NCBI RefSeq assembly: GCF_024362695.1
Contig: NC_065408.1
Span: 5,208,001-5,272,000 of the forward strand
Direction: 5' to 3'
Source: Pectinophora gossypiella
Taxonomy: Eukaryota > Arthropoda > Insecta > Lepidoptera > Gelechiidae
DNA: 64,000 nucleotides
Shown here: positions 13,401 to 23,267 of the stretch, one piece after another
Position numbering within the stretch: position 1 is the first letter of the stretch
How the letters are laid out: each line of letters begins with the position of its first letter
Notes under the pieces: model-generated
Databases searched by the model: none
Told to the model about the DNA's origin: nothing
Seen by the model: the letters and a program-made list of their open reading frames with translations, nothing else
Made by a program: the position numbers and the translations under genes

Positions 13401-15593
13401 ATGTATAGCTGGCAGTTTGGCCATTACAGTAATAAGCGAAAATTCTAATTTCAAAATTAGAATTTCATTTGTTTATCTTATAAACGAAATGAATCACTGT
13501 TTTGAGACAAATGTGTGTTTAGGGTTGGAGTACATTTAGCGTTTAAAAACTAAAAATTGGCGCCTATCCTTAAACTTTTTGTTTTTTATTTCAATACTGT
13601 GACTTTGGGACGTCTGAAAAAAGGTTTTTTTTCTAAAACGTATGGATACTTCGCCCACAGAAGCCGCCCAAGTTGTGGCATTGCTGGATTCTGGCCTTAG
13701 TCAGCGTGTTGTGGCTGCAAGACTGCATCTAAGCCTGTCATCTGTTCATAGAGTCTATAAACGTTATCGGGAGACTGGTTTGTTCACGCGCCGTTCAGGA
13801 TCTGGCAGGAATCGGGTCACTTCTGAGCGAGATGATCGATTTATTGTAACAACTTCTTTAAGAAATCGACGCCTTAACGCTTTTCAACTGCAGCAGCGGC
13901 TTCGTGTTGTACGAAGGGTGGCTGTTAGTGACTCTACAATTAGAAGAAGGTTGAAGGATCGTGGACTGGTACCGCATAAGCCAGCAAATGGGCCGAAATT
14001 AACTGCAGACCATCGAAGAGCGCGCCTTAACTTTGCACGTGAGCACCTAAATTGGTCATACCTACAGTGGAGCAAAGTTCTCTTTTCTGATGAGTGTAAA
14101 ATTATGCTGTATGGTAACGACGGAAGGAACAAGGTCTACAGAAGAGACGGAGAACGCTATGCATAATGCTGCATTGAAGAAAATGTCAGCTATGGTGGCG
14201 GTTCGTGGACGGTTTGGGGAGGAATCAGCGCCGACGGTAAGACAGAGCTTGCTTTCGTGTCTGTTTCTTGTTTCTTGTCTGGGCCACGTCTGCCTGCACT
14301 AAACTGTCATCGGTACGTCGAAGAGTGTCTCGAGCCTCATGTGATGCCCTATGCACATTTTATTGGCAACGGCTTCATATTCATGCACGACAATGCTAGG
14401 GCTCACACCGCGGGCGTCGTACGAGATTATCTTAACGAAGTCGATATCTCTATTATGGAATGGCCAGCAAGAAGCCCGGACATGAATCCCATTGAACATC
14501 TGTGGGATGAATTAAAGAGACGAATTCGAGCAAGAGATCCTGCCCCAGAAACACTTAGCCAGCTGCAAGATGCAATCCAAGAGGAATGGGACAATATACC
14601 ACAGCATGTGATCGTGACTCTCATCCGATCGATGAAGAACCGTATGGAAGCAGTAATTAGAGCTCGGGGAGGGAATACAAGTTATTAAATAAACGTTTTT
14701 TAGCTTTTTTTTTCATTTACGTGTGTTGTTTTATCCATTTCCTTTATACTCCATACGGAATAAAAATGACTCATTTAACAAAATACGAAACCTATGAAAA
14801 ATTCATTTAAATTTAGAACATTAACATTAAGATTTGATAAGCTCATATTACTCACTATTAAACGACATTTAACAATTATTCCTAAATGTACACATTTTTC
14901 TGATAATCCTGACAAAACGTAAACTTGCAAGGTGTTTCGATTTTTTTGATGAGAAGTGTATTTTTAACAAACACTATCATTTTCGTGAGTTTTGCGACGG
15001 TTCACGACTATATCACAATTGGGGTCGTCATAAGTCCATCCATTGCAAGATTAACAAATACATAAATACGTAACTCATTGTTAGAAGTTAAAATGTATTT
15101 ATTTGTCACACCCCGGCACCGAACTTGCACCAATAAGTTACTAGTTTATCTCAAGTGCAGTTTTCACACAATTGGTTCGACCATTATAAATGGCCACCTA
15201 TAACGTTGGTCTAACAGAAACCTCAGAGTACTTGAACTAAGTACTCATGCGTCACCGAGCTGTCGTGACCTTGTGTTGTTTGCCACAGGTGGTTACGACG
15301 GCACGTCGTTCCTGGACATCGTGGACGTGTACGACCCGGCCACCAACACGTGGACCAGCGGCACGCCGCTGACGTCCGTGCGCTCGGGACACGCCTCCGC
15401 CGTGTGCTACCAGCACGTGACGCCGCACTCCGACAACAGAGAACAAACACCCACGGTCATCAAGAAGCTAGGCAAGCGACCCTCCGCGCCCGGCCCGGGC
15501 CCCTCCAACGCCTCGGGTACACCTAGAAACGACGACATACCAATGGCGAACAATATCATAGGCACATTATCAAATACCCGAGTATGCTTATAG
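1468..15593 (+). CDS. Keap1: Keap1, 3' part (BACK end and six kelch blades)
   Basis: Substrate adaptor of a Cul3 ubiquitin ligase; it holds the CncC/Nrf2 factor in check and releases it under electrophile stress. Exons: 1468-1584, 7035-7196, 8237-8428, 10610-10821, 11983-12188, 12781-12957, 15289-15593. They give 456 codons plus stop, all junctions GT-AG and in phase. The first two exons encode the end of the BACK domain (starts VCQEEEFLQL). The rest encodes six kelch blades with repeated YAVGG or VVGGYDG turns. Cysteines matching human sensor positions 273, 288 and 297 are present (QAVRC, MSTC, VPAC; codons at 7095 and 7140 for the first two). Of the twelve human Nrf2-contact residues I can place eleven; Asn382 is Thr (GGRNTS). 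The tail after blade six is about 60 residues, Pro/Ser-rich. The BTB exons lie left of the window. Two introns hold Tc1 copies. Family alignment is from memory. Confidence 0.95.
2625..2800 (+). repeat. LINE-like 3' end fragment
   Basis: Contains tgttaccttttcacgcttaa, then aaaccactgaaccaatt, atgaaatttggtatgga and a ggcagaaggctagtaa end. The same order of blocks is seen at 43500-43830, there ending gcgggcggaaagctagta. This is typical of the 3' tail of RTE-like LINEs in Lepidoptera, from general knowledge. Confidence 0.45.
4218..4394 (+). repeat. Dispersed repeat, copy 1 of 2
   Basis: About 175 bp, from attcaaaaatatctttattc to the segment around cctcggcacagggccctaga. A second copy with only scattered changes lies at 41403-41578 in Mkp3 intron 2. 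No coding potential was seen; the family is not identified. Confidence 0.65.
4363..4449. repeat. Foldback with 17 bp perfect arms
   Basis: Left arm cctcggcacagggccct at 4363-4379 pairs exactly with agggccctgtgccgagg at 4433-4449. The left arm is the end of the repeat at 4218-4394, so two copies of this repeat end probably lie head to head. Confidence 0.75.
4521..4556. repeat. 36 bp near-perfect palindrome
   Basis: aaggttaaacga and tcgtttaacctt flank the self-complementary core ggaaatttcc. Only one base pair is mismatched. It follows a tatata-rich tract with its own inverted cctaacctt / aaggtt pair, so it may be part of a small foldback element. Confidence 0.7.
5706..6020. mobile_element. Long-TIR MITE, complete copy
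   Basis: About 315 bp with inverted ends of about 75-85 bp. The left end reads attcctgtaaatacc, then taattttattttaagtta, cttatccgccgaaaagg; the right end is its reverse complement with scattered mismatches (cttttcgacggatacg, taaaataaaattagg, ctgcaggaatc). No coding capacity. Sister copies: 1-103, 6021-6375, 20828-21163, and a fragment at 7213-7260. Confidence 0.75.
6021..6375. mobile_element. Long-TIR MITE, second copy in tandem
   Basis: Same family as the copy just to its left, which it abuts. Left end at about 6025-6105 (agattcttgtagacac, taattttattttaagtta). Right end at about 6290-6375 (ccttttcggcggataag, cttaaaataaaatta). The middle differs from its neighbour. Exact outer limits are uncertain. 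Confidence 0.65.
7271..7455 (+). repeat. Dispersed ~190 bp repeat, copy 1 of 4
   Basis: Starts near actacgtatagaacggcaac, contains gctgagctaggtttacc and cgataacgtcaatgtgtag, and ends gtatgaagtgtccggg. Copies also lie at 11085-11270, 12986-13236 and 42300-42495, all in introns in the same orientation. The copy at 11085 runs on into a tRNA-like segment, suggesting a SINE-type family. Confidence 0.7.
7599..7801 (+). pseudogene. LINE reverse-transcriptase tail fragment
   Basis: An open stretch reads YFGHVLRNERYQPLQLIMMG and later WLRNIREWTGIKNMEKLFRL. This is the usual C-terminal end of LINE reverse transcriptases (GH-V-R motif, then Arg/Lys-rich, then W-R-I). Nothing of the rest of the element remains. 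It lies in the Keap1 intron after exon 7035-7196, sense to the gene, and is best read as a dead fragment. Confidence 0.65.
8464..8511. repeat. Perfect 22 bp hairpin next to Tc1 copy 1
   Basis: Bases 8464-8485 are exactly the reverse complement of 8490-8511, with a four-base loop gtcg. It starts 36 bp after the end of a Keap1 exon and ends 9 bp before the left end of the Tc1 element. Confidence 0.85.
8521..10156 (+). mobile_element. Tc1-like transposon, copy 1 (intact)
   Basis: Element of 1,636 bp between TA dinucleotides (8519-8520 and 10157-10158). Terminal inverted repeats of about 27 bp start cacttctcatcaaaaaaatc and end as its reverse complement. About 337 bp of leader precedes one transposase gene. 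It lies in the Keap1 intron between exons 8237-8428 and 10610-10821, in the same orientation as Keap1. It is almost identical to the copies at 13305 and 44544, so it is young. Confidence 0.93.
8858..9886 (+). CDS. Tc1-family transposase, intact (342 aa)
   Basis: Cuts and pastes the flanking element at TA sites. The N-terminal ~120 residues form a paired-type helix-turn-helix region (SQRVVAARLHLSLSSVHRVY at about 20-39). The catalytic triad is complete: Asp150 (LFSDECKI), Asp244 (FMHDNARAHT) and Glu279 (MNPIEHLW), with 34 residues between the last two, i.e. DD34E as in Tc1. Length is normal for the group. It differs from the copy at 44816-45844 at four residues (Q7E, F81L, K159N, E/V in NIPQHEIV). 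No frameshift or stop, so it could be active. The start is the first ATG of the frame. Confidence 0.93.
   Translation: MDTSPTQAAQVVALLDSGLSQRVVAARLHLSLSSVHRVYKRYRETGLFTRRSGSGRNRVTSERDDRFIVTTSLRNRRLNAFQLQQRLRVVRRVAVSDSTIRRRLKDRGLVPHKPANGPKLTADHRRARLNFAREHLNWSYLQWSKVLFSDECKIMLYGKDGRNKVYRRDGERYAQCCIEEKVSYGGGSWTVWGGISADGKTELAFVSGPRLPALNCHRYVEECLEPHVMPYAHFIGNGFIFMHDNARAHTAGVVRDYLNEVDISIMEWPARSPDMNPIEHLWDELKRRIRARDPAPETLSQLQDAIQEEWDNIPQHEIVTLIRSMKNRMEAVIRARGGNTSY
10485..10555 (+). repeat. tRNA-like SINE head
   Basis: A B-box-like gggttcaagtccc follows a segment with weak A-box character. It continues into a T-run rather than a proper acceptor stem and lies 50 bp before a Keap1 exon. A functional tRNA is unlikely. 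Confidence 0.4.
10868..11035. repeat. Zenon-like LINE 3' fragment
   Basis: Holds the block cccactgctgggcacaggcc, then cctcaatcaaccggag, catactccaccac and caatgcgggttggtgga. I recognise this from many lepidopteran introns as a CR1/Zenon-type LINE tail. A related copy in the other orientation lies at 54990-55090. Confidence 0.55.
11085..11336 (+). repeat. ~190 bp repeat with tRNA-like end, copy 2 of 4
   Basis: The first part (to about 11270) matches the copies at 7271, 12986 and 42300. It runs on into gactgtggtacaacggcttc and then cggttcgaacccccg, which look like A and B boxes of a tRNA. The unit is probably SINE-derived. Confidence 0.6.
11643..11937 (-). repeat. tRNA-headed SINE, near-complete
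   Basis: Read on the minus strand: tRNA-like head (ccagtggttaagcgttgag, gggttcgattcccgg) at about 11937-11865; a body with cctagtttggttaggac, ctgtccgaaagtaagac and ggaaggcacgttaagccg; then a 3' half to 11643 ending in a gaa-rich tail. Partial copies: head and body at 57925-58085, 3' half at 1128-1226. It sits in a Keap1 intron, antisense to the gene. Confidence 0.75.
12619..12747. mobile_element. Small MITE close to a Keap1 acceptor
   Basis: Ends gctaaaaaggccacat (12621-12636) and atgtgggctttttaac (12726-12741) are inverted with two mismatches. An inner pair, tttgacatttgcgca and tgcgcaatgtcaaa, is also inverted. Related ends occur near 51640-51745 and 54185-54260. The next Keap1 exon starts at 12781. 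Confidence 0.6.
12986..13236 (+). repeat. ~190 bp repeat, copy 3 of 4
   Basis: Begins actactacgtatgcaacggc and ends gtatgaagtgtccgggg. It differs from its sisters by a C-run and an acgcacgcg-type simple repeat in the middle. It starts about 30 bp after a Keap1 donor site. Confidence 0.65.
13305..14958 (+). mobile_element. Tc1-like transposon, copy 2 (broken gene)
   Basis: Element of 1,654 bp between TA dinucleotides (13303-13304, 14959-14960), same ends as copy 1. It is 18 bp longer than copy 1, wholly explained by an insertion in the transposase gene. It lies in the last Keap1 intron, sense to the gene. Confidence 0.93.
13642..14688 (+). pseudogene. Tc1-family transposase, broken copy
   Basis: Same gene as 8858-9886, with a stop codon at 14164-14166 (TAA where copies 1 and 3 have CAA, residue 175), between the first and second catalytic Asp. 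An in-frame 18 bp insertion around 14263-14280 is made of a repeated tttcttg unit and adds six codons. The frame is otherwise open to the normal end. The product would lack two catalytic residues, so the copy should not make transposase, though its ends could still be moved by one of the intact copies. Confidence 0.92.
15000..15245. repeat. SINE-like repeat before the last Keap1 exon
   Basis: Shares blocks such as cacgactatatc, caattgggg and gttcgaccattataaatgg with 4778-4990 and about 42195-42240. It ends about 45 bp before the acceptor of exon 15289-15593. Confidence 0.4.
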
Positions 15594-16609
15594 CATAAGT
15601 GATAGTAGACATTCCTTTTCCAATTATTGTGAGCGGTTGTGTATTTGAAAGATTATGTTCAAGTCCGTAGTCAGGAGACCCAGGTTTGTTATGAGACCGG
15701 TTATTTGACCGATTTTGTTTCGTCATGGACATAATGCCACATTTTATAACTACCCACCATATTCTACTAGTTTAAATGTATTTTTCGTAAAAGACCCTGC
15801 TACGGACAAACGATTGACGAAATAAAACATAACAAGACATCACGCCTATGTCCCCAAAGGGGTAGGTGGAGGTGTATAGCATAAAAATATGCAATAAAAC
15901 ATGATTGGTTAAATTTAGTTTCTCATAAGTTGACTTTGCTGTAATTTATGTAATAACCTAAATAAGGCCTAGTCCTACACGTAGTGGGGAAATATACCTC
16001 TCTAATCACGCCATTATCATTCCGTCTACATCTTTTATGAGATATATTCTGTAAATGTTTTATTTCGTTATACAGTGTGCAATACAGTAGACAACTTCAT
16101 TGCATAGACGCAACATACGTTTCAGTCCATTTTATAATGCTCGAGTGTCATAAACAGGTGAACAAGAATAGTGATAAGTAGCCATATGAAATGTTAATTG
16201 TATTTTTAAGCAAATAGGTAATTTAAATTGTAGATAAATATATATATTTGATAAGTGATCAGTTCATTTGAGGTGCTATTCAAATAAATGGCAATTAATG
16301 TTATTTGTGCATGTTTACAATTTAGATAAGTTTATAATTTTGTATTTTATACGTATTCCATTGGTTTTGTATGTATTTTTTACATATTGCATGTATGTGT
16401 ATCAACGTTTTGTATATGAAGTACATGTGTCGTATTCCCCAGCCGTTGCTACTCGAATTTATGTTTGGCCAGACCGTAAGACAATAACTGCCAATAATTT
16501 GTATAGTCGATTTGTTGTGCTGTATTGAAGCTATTTAGCGTGATTTTATATAGGAAAATTGTAAATATTAGTGAGAAAGGATTATTTATTACTCATAAGG
16601 ACAAATAAA
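15594..16609 (+). other. Keap1 3' untranslated region
   Basis: About 1 kb from the TAG at 15591-15593 to an AATAAA hexamer at 16604-16609, the last before the opposing gene. Earlier hexamers (near 15820, 15892 and 16284) could give shorter transcripts. A widespread lepidopteran block (cgcctatgtccccaaagggg) lies at about 15843-15862. Confidence 0.6.
16604..16609 (+). other. Poly(A) signal, Keap1
   Basis: AATAAA about 1 kb after the Keap1 stop, followed by a T-rich stretch at 16631-16646. It is the most distal hexamer before the convergent FLASH gene. Confidence 0.6.
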
Positions 16610-16635
16610 GACTGTTACGGGAATAATCAGTTAGT

Positions 16636-16646
16636 TTTATTTTATT
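16636..16646 (-). other. Poly(A) signals, FLASH
   Basis: Two overlapping AATAAA hexamers on the minus strand (TTTATT at 16636-16641 and 16641-16646), about 345 bp after the FLASH stop. Cleavage 10-30 bp downstream would fall inside the Keap1 3' end region. Confidence 0.55.
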
Positions 16647-16990
16647 CTATGAAAATACAGATAACACCATAATCCGTATTTCTGTTTCGTAGCTGCATTT
16701 TAAACAAATATATTATTAATATATTACCTTTGCAACTTTTACACAATATTATGTACAAAAAATGTCGACAAAATAGAAACGTTAAGTACAAAGTAAAAAA
16801 TGTTTCAGTGCCTCTATCCACCGCGGCACGACAATATCTGGAGACATAACTTATAACGTAATGTGATATGCTTATGCATATTTCTTTCTATACAAATATG
16901 TACAAGTCAATAATAATTCAGCGACTGCACAGCGACGTTGAACACTAAATTGACCCCTCTTATATAATTTAAATCTGCTTACATAATATA

Positions 16991-19900
16991 CTACTTCTTT
17001 ACTTTCCTACGTCTTCTTACAAATATTCTCACGTCAGGCACATCGTCGTCATTTCGTGGTTCAATCCCATTCGACACTGAAGATTGATCAACAGAGGAGG
17101 TATCATCCCTTAGGATCCCATTTTCACTAGATGTACAACTGGACTCTATCTCTGTTTCTAACACTAAATGTTTCTTATACGGCGTAGAAGTGGCTAAAGC
17201 AGAAGAAACATTTTGCACTTTAGTCACTAATTTACTCGTTGGAGCTTTGATTGGTTGAGTATTTTCAATACTACCAGCTATTTTACTACATATATTTGGT
17301 TCAATACTGTCTATTCGAGGTTGAACCCCTGTTGATATAATAACTGTTTTCACGACATCTGGTTCTTTGGCAATGACCTCTGTATTTAAAAACAAGTCCT
17401 GTGTAGTTTCTTTAACAGAAACACAAACCTCATTTTCATCAGGTACCTCCCGGTTTAGAGTTAATTGTTTACTTGTTTCAGGTATTCCTTCAGGTACATA
17501 AGGTGTTGTCCCAGTTTTAGTAGTTTCTACAGGTTTTGAAATCACTTCAGGCACCTGAAGTGTTGCCACAAGTTTTGTACCATTTTCTGTCTCTGGGACA
17601 TCCTGGGCTTTCGCTAAAGCCTTCACATTGACGTCGTCTGCATCTTGCGCATCTTCAAATATGGGTACATATTTAATTGTAGGCTCAGTCTGTGTCTGGA
17701 CTAAGGCCACTCCTAAATCTTCAGGTGTTATTAGGCTACTGCTTTCCCCAAACAAGTCCGTAAACTTAGCTTTCCTCTCTTGAACTTTATGTTCTCTTTC
17801 TTTCTTAACTTTAGTTTTCTTTTCAGGCACCTTTTCTTTTTCAACAGCATTTTTTGTTTCTTCAGATTTTTCCCGTTTCTTTTTCTGGGATTTCTTTTTG
17901 GTTTTCTTGATCTTTATATCTGGGCATATTTCAGTTTTATCTATTAACGGTATTTTTTCTATATTATCTTGACTAACTATAATGTCAGTCTTATGTTTTT
18001 TCAACGTTTCCTCATTTTCCTCAGGTTTTTCTATGACACTCACTGACTTCTCTCTGCTATTTTCAGGCTGCTCTTTTAAGACTACTTTCGGTTTTTGTAC
18101 ATCTATGTTATCGCTGGTTTCATCACTTAATGCTAAATCTCCTTCGATTATTTCTCTCGTGGACATTTTGCGTCTTGTTCTCAATTTTGCTTGATGAGTC
18201 TGCTTTGTTTCGTTGTCAGCACTAGCATCTTTGGATTTATTATCTTGAGAATTCACATCATCTGTACCAAAAGTTTTATCAACATCAAGTTTAGATTTAT
18301 GTACTTTAATTGTTGTATCTGCACCACATGCAGTCTGCAACTGTTGAAGCAGTATTCCTAATGGGTTAGGTATATATTTTTCATCTTTATCTGGTTTCTT
18401 AACTTTCGGAATTTTGTATTTCGCTACTAGAGATTTTGATTGGTTTTCCATATTAGCACTGTCTTCTTTTCGTTCATCCTGCACCATATTAGACTCGAGT
18501 TTTATATGTTCTTGCATCTTATTAGATTCAAGTCTTATATTTTCTTGATTAAGTCTTTCATTTTCGTAATCTTGGAAAAAGCTTTCAGTGACATAGTCAG
18601 TAATGGGACCCACGTTACTCCCAGATTCCGTTGACATATTGGAAACTGGATTATCTATGTCCATGTATAAGTCACGCACTGTTTCATCCGTGTAATGTGG
18701 AGGTATTTGTAAAGCTTCGGGGACATCCACGCGGGGGATGTCCCACGTTGACGTGTCTATGACTTTTAAGTCAATATTTCCACTGTCTGCAGCCAATAAT
18801 GTAACTTTGTGTCCCTCTGGTTTCTTGATATATCTTTTACTTGTAAACCTTGGATCTTCGAGCTTTATTTCGGCTGTGCTCATGATTTCTGAAATTGAAA
18901 TATTGGAATTAGTTACAAATAAAATTATTATTAAAAAACTCAATGATCATCATCTGTTAGTTTACGGCAATTACCTTTCACTGGATGGGCAGATAGCACA
19001 TCTGGATGTGTATAGTCAGGTGATTGGCAAGACGTTTGTTGCAAATGATCCGAAAATTCTGGCATCCGTTTGTCTTCTATAGTTTGATAATCTTTTTGCC
19101 GCCTAACTTCTTCTTCAGCGGGTTTGGTAGAAGAATCTGTTCTAACACGTTTTGGTGCTGGCTCCTCATAATCCGCCGACAATTTATGTTTGGCGGGGAC
19201 TCTCTCTTCGCGGTTTCTATATCGTTCATCATTTGGATCATCTTTTTCATAATTAACACGCCTATCGCGGTACCTGCGTTGGGTATCGTACTTTTCCACT
19301 GGCGGACTTTCTAATACTCTGTGCCTTGCATATTCTTGTCTTTGGTATGGATCATCCAAATAGTCACGTTGTGATCGGCGACTCCTTTCTGGACTATAAT
19401 ATCTCTTATGCCTCTGAGTACTATCATATCTATCTCTAGTGCTTCTATACTTGTCACTATGTCTGTGTGACTTGCCCTTATAGTAGGTTTCTCTAGAAGA
19501 CTCATGGTAACTGGAGTATTTTTCGTCAATACCTGACGTTTCTGATATTTTGTGACTGTGTCTGTCGGGATGTCTTCTGCTTTTATCATCTCTTGCTGGC
19601 CATTCCTTTTTATTATTAATATCTTCACCAGAGCAATTAGCTTCATACTCTTCATCTGAACTGAAGTTGGCGTGTTTACTGAAATTATATAAAATTGTAT
19701 GCATATTTTGCTTAGGAACAAAAATATTGTTATAATATAATATTAGATGTTTATATTTCTCTCACCTTGCAACTGGCATAGATTTTCGTCTGTTCCTAAG
19801 AGACTGAGGCCTTTTGCCCTTGATATTTTCTTTGCTTTCACTACTCTTGCCAAAGGATTCTTTCCCTAATTTGCTATCAATTTTGTTTGCTTCTTCAATC

Positions 19901-22554
19901 TGACCACTTGAAACAGTGTCTACTGAAGGCAGGCGTTTGTCTTCATTTCTGCAACAATTATTATTCACCACATAAAAATTGATTAGATAACATTTGATTT
20001 TCATAACAAATCAAAAAAGGCTGTTGTATATTAAAACTTGTGTCGTTAATCTAAGAGTTGTTAATCCCTAGTAAAAATGTTAACTTCTTTATAGACTTGT
20101 CATGTGGATGGTACTTGTATCAACAACATTAGTTACGCAGACGATATTTACAGTTAATTCTAGTACTTGTTAGAACCTGCTTCCGCAGCGCGACGTGGTC
20201 CGGTATTTTTTTAGCAAATATAAGTATATAATTAATGATTAACAGACTTGTGGATAATTAACAGAAGCAAATGAATCCGTTAACAATTTTTAAAGTGAAC
20301 AGGTTATCTGTTTAAGAATCATGACTATGGCAGAGCCACTATCATGTAAGGCTTTTAGTTTATATTATCTGGTTGACCAATCCTTTGCCTAAGGGATAGG
20401 TACACAAAAGCACCTATGAAGCTGGCATGATCAATCAGGGTGTTCAAAGCCTCGTTAATTAGAATAAAAAAAAACATGATTAACGATCTTGTGCCCAGGT
20501 ATGGTTAAACAACAGTAGACACAAAACAGTTCTTAAAATACTTATTTGTCATAAAACCAGCATAAACTTACTTGTCTCTTTCTAACTCATATTTTTTAAT
20601 TTCCTGGTAGTCATTGCTCTTATTTGGTTTTCCCGCGTCAACCTCAGTTTCTTTTCGTAATTTCCGATTGTTAGATCTGTCTCTAACCATATTTCTTCTT
20701 AACATTGCTATACTTTTATTTGAGTTCTGTATAGAATTGAGAACCATTGTATCTTTTCTGAAAAACAAAAAGATTATGTTCTAAAACAAATAATGATAAT
20801 TATGAAAGTTTTTTTAATACATAAGTAATGGTTCTGATTCCTGTATACACTATATAATTTTGTTTTAAGTTATACCTGTCATTTTCTTACCCGCTGAACA
20901 AGAAAGGGATGGGTAATCAACAGGCATAAAATTTATGGAACACACATGAATTTTCGGCAGAAATTTATAATAACCCGACAGAATTAAGTTGACAACACAC
21001 TTCACGAGTTGCATATGAGCGAGATGCCTATTTTATTCACCCGGGTTATTCATTCTTTTTAAAATTAACAGTTGTCAATCATCCATCCCTGTCCTTTTCG
21101 GCAGACAAGAAAATAACTAACTTAAAAAAAATTATGATGTGTCTGCAGGAATCAGGGCCATTATAGGCTTATAATTTATAGGCTTATTATTTTTGACCAC
21201 AATCTCGTGATGGTGATATTGTAATGTGTAATTATGTGCAATACCCAAAGGGTTCATAACTTGTTGTTCGCCCTGTTGTGTCTGCTATTTTAGGGATTAC
21301 AGGTGTGAGTTGTCTATATATGAGGTTTATCCTCATAAGGCCCAAATTTCCGGACACAATAGTTACATTTTAATAGACATCTGTGCCTTACAATCACCAA
21401 CAAAAGTTGGATATTTTATTAGACTTTGAGTAAAAGATGTGGACAGATTGCCTTGCAGTGGGATGAAGGAGTTTAATAATGATGAAATAATTACTTTATT
21501 TGCAGTGCATAAACACTTACTCCATATTGAGGTTAGTAATAATCTGCGTCTTCCTCTCAATTTCCGCCCGGGAAGTTTTCAGTAGTGAAGAGAAGTTTAT
21601 CTCCATTATTTTAAATTCTGATGTTAATTTATCATAATCCTGTAAAATATTCTACAATATCAATGAGATCAATTCACAGCCAACTGCACATAAGGAAAAA
21701 AAATTTTCTTTAAAAAAAAAACACATTATTCTGTTCCTATTTCAATTCCATTATAACAATAACAATACTGACACCTATAACACTGGGAAGGGATTCATGT
21801 ATGGTTACATATAAGTCTGTAGTCACTAACTAAACTACTAACATAATGAAGAACAAAAATACAAAGAGTTATTCAGTGAGTATTCCAAGAATAAAGTATT
21901 AAAAATGTATACATTTTTAAATAGTGACAAAGAATTGATTGTAGAATGATTTCTAATATGAAATCAAACTATTGTGGTGTTGCCTTCAACCTTTTAAGAA
22001 ACTAGAAAAGAAACCCAAAATGAATGATGAAAATAGCTTCAGCAGCTAATAAATAATTAGTACATTAATAAATTGTTACTTTTATAACCAAGTTATTGAG
22101 GATGCCTCATATATGCTGGTTGTTTATACAGCAAAAAACATTTTTTACAGGAAACTGAAACAAGATTCTATAGCCAATTGTAGTAATACTTACTTTCTGT
22201 AGCTTGGCCAGGGACGTGGAATATTCTTCAACTTTGAACTTGAGCTGTTTGTTTTCATTTCGCAGCTAAAACAATATAAAACATTCAGTGAGGGTAGGTA
22301 ACTAAATTTCTTGAAATTAGATACTTTGTCCAACTAGTCCATCAATTGACTGCTGTATGAGCTTGGAAACGATTAACATATTAGATACAACTAATGATTA
22401 ACAATTACTAAAACAAATAATATTAGGTTACAAAAATGTTATCAAAACTGACAGTAATATTTGGCGCTAAAACGCCATTCTACAATAGTACCTCTTCAAT
22501 CACATTTAAGTCGTTGTAATTTTCCAAGTCGTCATATATGACGACATCATCCAT
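16991..22554 (-). CDS. FLASH: FLASH / CASP8AP2-like protein (1,074 aa)
   Basis: FLASH binds Lsm11 of the U7 snRNP and recruits the complex that cleaves histone pre-mRNA in the nucleus. Exons in coding order: 22554-22492, 22265-22194, 21639-21521, 20757-20572, 19948-19766, 19678-18975, 18888-16991; all in phase, 1,075 codons with stop. The N-terminus MDDVVIYDDLENYNDLN fits the family's LDIY region. Exons 2-3 give a coiled coil with INFSSLLKTSRAEIERK at about 59-75, close to the human segment SALIKTARVEINRK as I recall it. Exon 6 is rich in Arg/Ser/Asp/Tyr; the long last exon is rich in Lys/Glu/Thr and ends FVRRRRKVKK. I see no SANT-like C-terminal domain as in vertebrates. The assignment rests on the short N-terminal part; the rest is low-complexity. 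Confidence 0.75.
20828..21163. mobile_element. Long-TIR MITE in a FLASH intron
   Basis: About 336 bp. Left end gttctgattcctgtatacac with taattttgttttaagtta; right end cttttcggcagacaag and gtctgcaggaatc, inverted. Same family as 5706-6020. It sits between FLASH exons 20572-20757 and 21521-21639. Confidence 0.7.
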
Positions 22555-23267
22555 TATGAATATAATAAGATAATACTACAATTAAACGATTCCTATCAAA
22601 TTACGAATATATATAAATAAGAAAATCACAAAACTGCAAGTTCTACGCGTTCTTCTACCAAAATTTTGACAATTTTGACATTGAATTTGACATATCGGGG
22701 TCGGGGTTGCCATGTTTCATTTTTTTTTTACTACCAATTTATTAGGGGTCCATTAGACGATCGTATCATCAGTATCATGAGTTGATTGACGAATCACCAA
22801 AGAAATCATATACTTCGTTTACACAACAACTATAACATTCTATAAGAAACTTATTGTATGATACATTGATTTACTACTATCGTATCGTACAGAACATGAA
22901 AGCTCAAAAAGTGGGACGAAAAATTCTTGCTTTAATTAATAGCTGTATTAATAGCGTAGCTGCAAAAACTATCCCTAGTGCGCGCGCGATTAGCCTGCCA
23001 ACAGTCAACAAAGAGAAGAACGTGTTAAAAAATTGCATAGAAAGGGCAAGTAGTACACTTTCCAGGTTACTTTCCCCAAAAAAAAAATATAGATGGGTGT
23101 ACACATTTAACATGATGATCACCTATCAGCTTGGGTATATCATTATTCAAAAATATAATGTAATAGCATAGGCACGTATAAAAATAATTGTTGTTTGACA
23201 TTTGAATCAGCTTCTGTTTATTTTGATCTGAATAATAATGGGTGGAAGACAAGGATCAAGTATTTAG

